Shown one piece after another: positions 1-5,408 of a DNA stretch of 6,853 nt; within the stretch, counting starts at the first letter, position 1; every line of letters begins with the position of its first letter. The DNA comes from Halobacteriovorax sp. (GTDB lineage Bacteria > Bdellovibrionota > Bacteriovoracia > Bacteriovoracales > Bacteriovoracaceae): contig NZAF01000174.1 in NCBI GenBank assembly GCA_002686115.1, positions 1 through 6,853 of the forward strand, given 5' to 3'. Position numbers and translations under genes: made by a program. Below the pieces are notes generated by a model. That model was not told where the DNA came from and did not search any database. It saw only the letters and a list, made by a program, of their open reading frames with translations.

Positions 1-132
1 CAAGATAGTTTTGAAGATATTCCTGAAACTATCGATGAAAATGTAAAGAAGTTTATTAAAGGCGTTTATAAATTAAAAGATAAATTAATTATATTATTAG
101 ATTTAGAAAAGATCTTAACGATCGATGAATGA
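1..132 (+). CDS. cheW: CheW-like coupling protein, C-terminal end (5'-partial)
   Basis: The frame is open from the left edge and ends at TGA 130-132, giving the last 43 residues of a protein. The stretch GVYKLKDKLIILLDLEKIL (about residues 21-39 of the fragment) is the typical last beta-strand region of CheW domains, where a hydrophobic strand and an LDL-type motif close the fold. CheW links receptor tips to the CheA kinase in the cytoplasm. The preceding residues, with an IPE pair followed by a short acidic run, fit the loop before that strand. The gene lies 13 bases before the receptor gene, as expected in one che operon. The fragment could also be the CheW-like P5 domain at the end of a CheA, which has the same fold; the window cannot separate the two. 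The short tail after the last strand suits either. Confidence 0.8.
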   Translation, partial: QDSFEDIPETIDENVKKFIKGVYKLKDKLIILLDLEKILTIDE

Positions 133-136
133 GGAG
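131..136 (+). promoter_or_regulatory. Ribosome binding site of the receptor gene
   Basis: GAGGAG starts inside the TGA stop of the upstream cheW-like gene and ends 9 bases before the ATG at 146. A second purine block (GAAGGG, 138-143) is too close to the start to be the main site. Its position in the stop codon suggests translation passes directly from one gene to the next. Confidence 0.7.
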
Positions 137-145
137 TGAAGGGCC

Positions 146-2047
146 ATGAGTAAATTAGAAGTTGAACACAACGTTGACTCTGTAAATTTTGAACAGATGA
201 TTGAAAAGTCACCAATCAATACAATGTTCGCGACACCAGAGGGAGTCTTGACCTATATGAATGCAAGGTCAAAGTCGACTCTTAAAACACTTGAACAATA
301 TTTACCAGATAGAGTTGAAAATCTTATTGGTCAGAGTATTGACTGGTTTCATAAAGACCCTGCGGTTCAAAGAAGAATTATTGCAGATCCATCTAATCTT
401 CCTCATAAAGCTGTTATTGATGTGGGCCCTGAGAAATTAGATCTTTTAGTATCTCCAATTTTGAATTCAAAAGGCGAGTATTTGGGACCAATGGTTACTT
501 GGAGTGTTGTGACAGAACAACTCAAAGTAGAAAATGAAATGGCAAGAATGATGCAAATGGTAGAAAGGTCTCCGATTAATACCATGATGGCAAAACCAGA
601 TGGTACACTTATTTACTTAAACGAGAATGCTAAAAAGACTTTAAAAACTTTAGAGCAGTATCTTCCAGATAGGGTAGAGAATTTAATTAACCAAAGCATT
701 GATTGGTTTCATAAAGATCCAGAAGTACAGAGAAGAATAATTTCAGATCCATCTAATCTTCCACATAGAGCTGTCATTGATGTAGGTCCGGAAAAACTAG
801 ATCTTCTTGCTTCTCCAATTTTAAATAATTCGGGAGATTATCTTGGACCAATGGTTACGTGGAGTGTTGTAACAGAAAAGTTACGTAATGAAACTGAGAT
901 GGCAAGAATGATGCAAATGGTGGAGAAATCACCAATCAATACAATGATGGCAAAGCCAGATGGAACCTTGATTTATCTGAATGAAAGTGCGAGAAGAACT
1001 CTAAAAACATTAGAGCAGTACTTACCAGATAGAGTAGAGAATCTAGAAGGTAGAAGTATTGATATTTTTCATAAAGACCCAGAGGTTCAAAGAAGAATTA
1101 TTAGCGATTCAAGAAACCTACCTCATACAGCAAAGATTGACTTAGGGCCTGAGAAACTAAGATTAGATATTTCTGCAATTAATGATCAAAATGGTAATTA
1201 TCTAGGGCCAATGGTCACTTGGAGTGTTATCACTGATAGATTTTCATTAGTTGATATTTTAAACCAAAGTTCTAGTGATCTTGCAGAATCTGCATCATCT
1301 TTAATAACAGTATCATCTTCACTAACTGCAAGTGCTGAAGAAACTGCTGCGCAAGCAAATACTGCCAGTACTGCATCAGAAGAAATTAATGCTGGTGTTC
1401 AAACTGTAGCTTCAAACATGGAAGAAATGGTTGCAGCGATTAAAGAAATTACTCAAACTACTAATGAAGCCTCTGCAATGTCTAACGATGCAATGAAAAT
1501 GGCAAAGTCGACAAATGAAATTATCGGGCAACTTGGTGAGAGTAGCATGGATATTGGTAATGTCATTAAAGTTATTTCTTCTATCGCTCAACAAACAAAC
1601 TTACTCGCACTAAACGCTACAATTGAAGCTGCTAGAGCCGGTGAAGCAGGTAAAGGGTTCGCTGTTGTTGCTAATGAAGTTAAAGAGCTTGCTAAACAAA
1701 CAGCAAAGGCCACAGCAGATATTACGAAAAAGATTGAAGCAATTCAGGCTGATTCAAAAAATGCTGTCTCTGCAATTGGTGAAATTTCTGATGCCATTGA
1801 AAAAGTAAATGGATATGCTGGAAATATTGCCGCTTCTGTTGAGGAGCAGGCTGCTACAACAAATGAAGTAACGAGAATTGTTACTGAAGCAGCTGAAGGT
1901 GTAAAACAAATTAACGAAAATATTACTCAAGTCTCTGAAGCCGCAGCAAATACAGGAAAAGATGCTGCTAATGCTCAAGACTCTTCAAGAAAGTTAGAAG
2001 AGATTGCAGAAAAGCTTCGCGGACATATTGAAAAAATAGAGCTCTAA
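146..2047 (+). CDS. Cytoplasmic methyl-accepting chemotaxis protein with three tandem PAS domains
   Basis: This 633-residue chemoreceptor should sense a signal through PAS domains and control CheA via CheW. Three PAS units occupy about residues 17-130, 137-250 and 257-370, in an exact 120-residue period. Each has SPINTM near its start, a YLPDRVENL block and a GPMVTWSV strand at its end. Residues 372-633 are the coiled-coil signalling domain. Its tip matches the family consensus: QTNLLALN (483-490) then EAARAGEAGKGFAVVANEV (494-512). By alignment, N485, E494, R497 and E500 correspond to Tsr N376, E385, R388 and E391. Glu/Gln pairs near 398-403 and 566-568 are candidate methylation sites. No transmembrane segment, signal peptide or HAMP domain is visible, so the receptor should be soluble. 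It lacks the C-terminal NWETF-type pentapeptide that tethers CheR and CheB in enteric receptors. The ATG follows a good Shine-Dalgarno, and the stop overlaps cheB. The ligand is unknown; heme, flavin or a small molecule are all possible. Confidence 0.95.
   Translation: MSKLEVEHNVDSVNFEQMIEKSPINTMFATPEGVLTYMNARSKSTLKTLEQYLPDRVENLIGQSIDWFHKDPAVQRRIIADPSNLPHKAVIDVGPEKLDLLVSPILNSKGEYLGPMVTWSVVTEQLKVENEMARMMQMVERSPINTMMAKPDGTLIYLNENAKKTLKTLEQYLPDRVENLINQSIDWFHKDPEVQRRIISDPSNLPHRAVIDVGPEKLDLLASPILNNSGDYLGPMVTWSVVTEKLRNETEMARMMQMVEKSPINTMMAKPDGTLIYLNESARRTLKTLEQYLPDRVENLEGRSIDIFHKDPEVQRRIISDSRNLPHTAKIDLGPEKLRLDISAINDQNGNYLGPMVTWSVITDRFSLVDILNQSSSDLAESASSLITVSSSLTASAEETAAQANTASTASEEINAGVQTVASNMEEMVAAIKEITQTTNEASAMSNDAMKMAKSTNEIIGQLGESSMDIGNVIKVISSIAQQTNLLALNATIEAARAGEAGKGFAVVANEVKELAKQTAKATADITKKIEAIQADSKNAVSAIGEISDAIEKVNGYAGNIAASVEEQAATTNEVTRIVTEAAEGVKQINENITQVSEAAANTGKDAANAQDSSRKLEEIAEKLRGHIEKIEL
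194..1252 (+). repeat. Three tandem 360-bp PAS-coding repeats
   Basis: The units begin at 194, 554 and 914 with an exact 360-base period and no indels; the third fades after about 1252, where the signalling domain begins. Protein identity is high, with residues 45-60 of unit 1 identical in all three. The DNA differs at many third codon positions, so these are old duplicates held by selection rather than a recent copy. The linkers before units 2 and 3 are nearly identical in DNA too, at 539-561 and 899-921 (ATGGCAAGAATGATGCAAAT plus 3 bases). Confidence 0.95.
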
Positions 2048-3117
2048 TGAAGATAATGGTTGTTGACGATTCTATTGTCTTTCGCTCATCTATCACTCAA
2101 GCATTGAATGATGTACAGGGGTACAATGTTTTTAAGGCCTGTAGCAATGGAAAAATTGCTGTCGATTTCTTAAAGCAAAACCCTGATACAGACTTGGTCA
2201 CGCTAGACATGGAAATGCCTGTGATGGATGGGTTAGAGACGATTAAAGAAATAAGAAAGTTCAATAAAGATGTTATTATTGTTGTTTTTTCGTCAGTAAC
2301 TAAGTCAGGAGCAGAGAAAACTATTGATGCATTAGCTGCTGGAGCAAATGATTTTGTAACAAAGATCGAAGGGGCAAATACGATAGATCAGTCTTTAGAA
2401 GAAATTCGAAAGGAGCTTGTACCGAAAATAGAGGCCCTAAAGATTAAATATCAAAAGAAAACGAATCCTGTAGCCTCAGTAGCCCCCAAGAAAAAAGACA
2501 TTGTTGAAGTAAGTTGTAATCTCGAGAAAGTAGTATCGGCAATGAGTATTAAACCAAAATTACTTCTTATTGGCTGTAGTACAGGAGGTCCTGATGCTCT
2601 TAAAACTATTTTTGATGCAATTGACTTTAAAATAAGTATTCCCGTTCTTATCGTTCAACATATGCCTCCAATGTTTACTCAGAAGTTAGCAGAACTATTG
2701 AACAAAAATCCATTTAATGAAATTACTGAAGCGAAGCTTGGTGATCAGATTGGTGCGGGGAAATGTTTGATAGCTCCTGGAGACTATCATATGTTACTAA
2801 AGAAAGACGGAACAATTGACTTAAATCAGGCTGAGAAAGTATGCTTTGTACGACCTGCAGTAAATGTTTTGTTTGAATCGGTAGCAAATAATTACAATGA
2901 ACAAGTGATGACTATTATTTTAACTGGCATGGGAGATGATGGAACAGAAGGACTTAAGAAATTAGATGCAAGAAACCCATATAATTTTATCCAGGATGAA
3001 AGCTCATCTGTTGTATGGGGAATGCCTGGGTCAGTTTCAAGAAGTGGAATTAATCATCACGTCTTACCTCTTAAAAAAATGTCTGAACTAATAAAACTTG
3101 TATCGGAGAGGATTTAA
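2047..3117 (+). CDS. cheB: CheB: receptor methylesterase/deamidase with response-regulator domain
   Basis: CheB removes methyl groups from receptor glutamates (and can deamidate glutamines), resetting receptor activity; phosphorylation by CheA activates it. The protein is 356 residues, normal for the family. Residues 1-120 are a receiver domain with acidic pocket D7/D8, phospho-acceptor D54 in LDMEMPVMDG, a serine switch residue around S82, and K106. The usual proline after that lysine is replaced by isoleucine. A linker at about 125-165 leads to the esterase domain. Its catalytic triad is S178 in GCSTGG, H205 in VQHMPP, and D298 in LTGMGDDG. APGDYHM (243-249) and VVWGMPGSV (322-330) are further family motifs. 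The start ATG shares its A with the receptor TAA stop (TAATG), with only a weak AGAG upstream, so re-initiation after the receptor is likely. Its place between receptor and cheR agrees with the role. Confidence 0.97.
   Translation: MKIMVVDDSIVFRSSITQALNDVQGYNVFKACSNGKIAVDFLKQNPDTDLVTLDMEMPVMDGLETIKEIRKFNKDVIIVVFSSVTKSGAEKTIDALAAGANDFVTKIEGANTIDQSLEEIRKELVPKIEALKIKYQKKTNPVASVAPKKKDIVEVSCNLEKVVSAMSIKPKLLLIGCSTGGPDALKTIFDAIDFKISIPVLIVQHMPPMFTQKLAELLNKNPFNEITEAKLGDQIGAGKCLIAPGDYHMLLKKDGTIDLNQAEKVCFVRPAVNVLFESVANNYNEQVMTIILTGMGDDGTEGLKKLDARNPYNFIQDESSSVVWGMPGSVSRSGINHHVLPLKKMSELIKLVSERI
3105..3111 (+). promoter_or_regulatory. Ribosome binding site of the Hpt gene
   Basis: GGAGAGG lies inside the end of cheB, 5 bases before the ATG at 3117, and supports that start over later ones. 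It is stronger than the site before cheB, so this gene may be translated independently as well as by coupling. Confidence 0.7.
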
Positions 3118-4277
3118 TGTTTTTTGCAAAATATCTGATTGATAACAAGTATATAAATAAAGAGCAGTTTCTTGAATGTGTAAAGATTCATCAAGAGATT
3201 GTACCTAGTTTTTTTAGCTCTCTAGTAGAACTTAATTTACTTCATGAAGATGAATTATATGAATTGTGTCAGCAGGTTATAAAAAATAAGTCAACCTTCG
3301 TAAGTGAAGTTAGTGAAGACGTGAGAAATATGGTTTATGATTACCAAAAAAATAATCAAAAAAGCATTGCTGAACTTCTATATGAAAATGGACATATTTC
3401 TGCTGAGAATTTAAAAGAAGCCGCAAAGAATTACCGCGGTGATTTACCATCTTCTGAAGAAAGTCCAGTCGTTCAAGATTCACCAGATGAAGAATCCGTC
3501 ATAAATGCAGCTGCCCTAGAGTCTTTAAAAGAACTTCAAGGTGATTCATTTGATATGAGTGAATTTTCAACGACAGAAGGGTCTACAAATGAAGACGACT
3601 CAAATAATAAAGAAGTAGAAGTCGTCGTAGAGACTGAAGATAATAATGAATCCTCATCAGAAAATAGTGAGGTGGAATTATCAGCCGCAGCGATAGAATC
3701 TCTTAAAGAACTTCAAGGAGACTCATTTGATATGTCTGTTTTAGGAGAAGCATCAAATGAGAAGAAAGAAGAGAAAGTACAAGAGCAGAGAGACAATCTC
3801 AGTGAAAAAGAAATTGTACAAGATATAGCTAATCACAAAACAGAAGATGAATGTGATTTTGCACAAGTTTTTAATTTGAAAAAGTATAACAAGATTTTAA
3901 AGATTAAAGACATGATCTTGAAAGCTGCACAAAATGATGGAGAAGTATCAAATTACTTAAATTCCTTATATAAAGAGGTTCATATAGTAAAAGGTGCTGC
4001 TGCCCTAGATGGAGTTTTGAAACTTTCTAAAATGTTAGATGTTTGGGAACTTATTATTGACTTACTTTTTAAGAAAGATGAGACGTTTCTAAGACCTTGG
4101 GCAAATAAGTATATAACCTCTTTAGAAGAGACATTAGATGTGTCATGGAAAATAAGAGAGGGGCTGAATAGTGGTCTTAGTGAAGATGACATTTTTAAAC
4201 AAGATGAAGTGAAAAGCCAGTATATTACTTGTATTTCTAACTTAAAAAACTCGTTAAAATATATTAAAGAAGGTTAA
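3117..4277 (+). CDS. Stand-alone CheA-P1-like histidine phosphotransfer protein with N-terminal helical repeats
   Basis: I do not recognise a named gene for this 386-residue protein. Residues about 247-380 resemble the CheA P1 (Hpt) domain. EVHIVKGAAALDG (287-299) gives phospho-acceptor H289 with K292 and G293, and E311 sits at the spacing of E. coli CheA E70 from H48. The conserved H67 is D308 here. Helices after it match the extra helices of P1. There is no kinase, dimerisation or CheW-like domain, so it cannot phosphorylate itself. Residues 1-108 hold helical repeats (near 4-26, 33-52 and 83-106) that look like the GspE/MshE N-terminal type. Residues 109-245 are an acidic Ser/Glu/Asn-rich, probably disordered linker with one 18-residue motif twice. 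The gene overlaps cheB by one base and ends 2 bases before cheY. Inference: it passes phosphate between a CheA and the neighbouring receivers, stores it, or is the P1 part of a split CheA. The Hpt call is fairly sure; the N-terminal call is weak. Confidence 0.8.
   Translation: MFFAKYLIDNKYINKEQFLECVKIHQEIVPSFFSSLVELNLLHEDELYELCQQVIKNKSTFVSEVSEDVRNMVYDYQKNNQKSIAELLYENGHISAENLKEAAKNYRGDLPSSEESPVVQDSPDEESVINAAALESLKELQGDSFDMSEFSTTEGSTNEDDSNNKEVEVVVETEDNNESSSENSEVELSAAAIESLKELQGDSFDMSVLGEASNEKKEEKVQEQRDNLSEKEIVQDIANHKTEDECDFAQVFNLKKYNKILKIKDMILKAAQNDGEVSNYLNSLYKEVHIVKGAAALDGVLKLSKMLDVWELIIDLLFKKDETFLRPWANKYITSLEETLDVSWKIREGLNSGLSEDDIFKQDEVKSQYITCISNLKNSLKYIKEG
3507..3560 (+). repeat. First copy of 18-residue linker motif
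   Basis: This codes for AAALESLKELQGDSFDMS (residues 131-148) in the acidic linker of the Hpt protein. It should form a short amphipathic helix followed by an aromatic-containing turn, unlike the Ser/Glu/Asn-rich sequence around it. Confidence 0.9.
3684..3737 (+). repeat. Second copy of 18-residue linker motif
   Basis: This codes for AAAIESLKELQGDSFDMS (residues 190-207), identical to the first copy apart from Leu to Ile. The DNA differs at several silent sites, for example in the Ala, Glu, Gly and Ser codons. The peptide therefore appears conserved by selection, pointing to a binding motif. Confidence 0.9.
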
Positions 4278-4279
4278 TT

Positions 4280-4639
4280 ATGAATATCTTAGTAGTTGAT
4301 GACTCTAAAGCAATTTACATGATGGTTTCACAAATGCTTGATGAAGCAGGTCATACATCCGTCTGGGCCGAGAATGGAGCAGATGCTATTGATAAGATAA
4401 AATCAAATAAAATCGATGCAATACTCCTTGATTGGAATATGCCTGTTATGACTGGTCCAGAGTTCCTAGAAAAGAATAAAACAGACTCATTTACAGATGC
4501 TCCAATTCTGATGATGACTACTGAGAATAAACCAGATCATATTAAAAAAGCTCTCTCTCTTGGAGCCGTTGAATATATTATGAAACCATTTACAAGTGAT
4601 ATTCTTTTTGACAAGTTAGAGCTCGTTTTTGACCTATAA
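4280..4639 (+). CDS. cheY: CheY-type single-domain response regulator
   Basis: This 119-residue protein is a lone receiver domain with no output domain. It should take phosphate from CheA (or the neighbouring Hpt protein) and act by binding a partner, classically the flagellar switch. Visible pocket residues are D7/D8, phospho-acceptor D51 in LDWNMPVMTG (the same DWNMP as enteric CheY), T80 as the Thr switch, Y99 at the place of CheY Y106, and K102 in MKPF. All the residues needed for phosphorylation and the T-loop-Y switch are present. GAAGG at 4269-4273, 6 bases before the ATG, supports the start. The gene starts 2 bases after the Hpt stop, and its last 11 bases overlap cheR. Whether it moves flagella, or gliding or pilus machinery, cannot be told from the window. 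Confidence 0.95.
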   Translation: MNILVVDDSKAIYMMVSQMLDEAGHTSVWAENGADAIDKIKSNKIDAILLDWNMPVMTGPEFLEKNKTDSFTDAPILMMTTENKPDHIKKALSLGAVEYIMKPFTSDILFDKLELVFDL

Positions 4640-5408
4640 AAAATCTGATCTGATTGAGTTTGCTAATATTGTTGAAGATCTAACGGGTATAACACTTGAT
4701 CATAATCAAGAATTTCTTATTGAAAAAAGATTAAAAAGCACTTTAGAACTGTTAAGAAAAACTAAAGTAGATAAGACTTTTTTTGATTGTTTAAAAAATA
4801 AAAAAGATATCGAATCTAAATTAATCTCGATGTTTACAAATAACGAGACTTCTTTTTTTAGAGATAAACTTCCATTTGATTTTATCGTCAAGAATGTTCA
4901 AGAAAGTGAATCTGAGATTTCTATTGCATCTGTTGCGTCTAGTACAGGGCAAGAGCCTCTGAGTATAGTTATTTCACTAAAAGAAGCAGGTGTTACACAA
5001 TCCAAATTCTCTATTAATGCTTACGATATAGATGAAAAGGCTCTGCATCATCCTTTAGATGTTGGATACCGCCAGTTCGAGTTGAATCGTGGTATAAATG
5101 AAGAACTGCAAAGAAAATACTTTGTTGTTCATGATAGAAAGTTCTTTCCCAAAGAAGAAATACTCACAAGTGTTAAGTTTAAACAATTTAACATTTTAAA
5201 GGACAATTTTAATTTAGACTTTAATATTATATTCTGCCGAAATCTTCTATTTTATTTTAATGAAGAAAATAAAATGTCTAGTGTTGATAAATTAACAAGG
5301 CACCTTACTCCAAATGGCATCTTAGTCCTAGGTAATGGAGAAAAAGTTGTTCATCAATCTCTTGAAGAAAAGAGTTGGAATGGACTAGTGTACTATGTTA
5401 AGAAATAA
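4629..5408 (+). CDS. cheR: CheR: SAM-dependent chemoreceptor glutamate methyltransferase
   Basis: CheR methylates glutamates on receptor signalling helices using S-adenosylmethionine and opposes CheB. The protein is 259 residues, slightly shorter than E. coli CheR. Residues 1-70 form the N-terminal helical domain. Family motifs follow: FTNNETSFFRD (69-79), the SAM-binding ASSTGQEP (103-110), AYDIDEKAL (131-139), and IFCRNLLFYF (201-210) near the cofactor. No C-terminal TPR region is attached. The start is TTG at 4629. The frame has a stop at 4617-4619 and no ATG or GTG between, and starting here gives the expected N-terminal helix. Upstream is only a weak AGAG (4618-4621), so translation likely depends on the 11-base overlap with cheY. 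The 3' end overlaps the convergent kinase-like gene by 11 bases. Confidence 0.95.
   Translation: MTYKKSDLIEFANIVEDLTGITLDHNQEFLIEKRLKSTLELLRKTKVDKTFFDCLKNKKDIESKLISMFTNNETSFFRDKLPFDFIVKNVQESESEISIASVASSTGQEPLSIVISLKEAGVTQSKFSINAYDIDEKALHHPLDVGYRQFELNRGINEELQRKYFVVHDRKFFPKEEILTSVKFKQFNILKDNFNLDFNIIFCRNLLFYFNEENKMSSVDKLTRHLTPNGILVLGNGEKVVHQSLEEKSWNGLVYYVKK
5398..5408. other. Convergent 11-bp gene overlap (cheR and kinase-like gene)
   Basis: The cheR stop (TAA, 5406-5408) and the minus-strand stop (read as TTA on the plus strand, 5398-5400) overlap tail to tail. No space is left for an intergenic terminator; any transcript end must lie inside a coding region, so antisense read-through is possible. 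Confidence 0.85.

Noticed and set aside
60..130. AT-rich stretch as a promoter for the receptor gene
   Set aside because: It is coding sequence of the cheW-like gene with no convincing -35/-10 pair; the base composition alone explains TATA-like strings.
194..1252. The 360-bp repeats as a mobile element or DNA-level repeat array
   Set aside because: They stay in frame, code for PAS domains, differ at silent sites and have no inverted ends or target duplications.
1623..1808. Plus-strand 61-codon frame inside the receptor signalling domain
   Set aside because: It is a shifted reading of the conserved hairpin tip; the codon pattern and conservation belong to the receptor frame.
403..1978. Minus-strand open frames of 60-74 codons across the receptor gene
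   Set aside because: They lie opposite a well-supported gene, have no ribosome sites or recognisable domains, and two fall in the repeat or coiled-coil region, whose composition creates open frames.
3117..3440. Firm call of cyclic di-GMP binding for the N-terminal region
   Set aside because: The helical pattern fits only loosely and the expected Arg/Gly ligand residues are not visible.
3980..4192. Minus-strand 70-codon frame opposite the Hpt domain
   Set aside because: It is antisense to conserved Hpt residues, with no start signal or similarity.
4706..4891. Minus-strand 61-codon frame opposite cheR
   Set aside because: It is antisense to the NNETSFFRD-containing region of cheR; a shadow.
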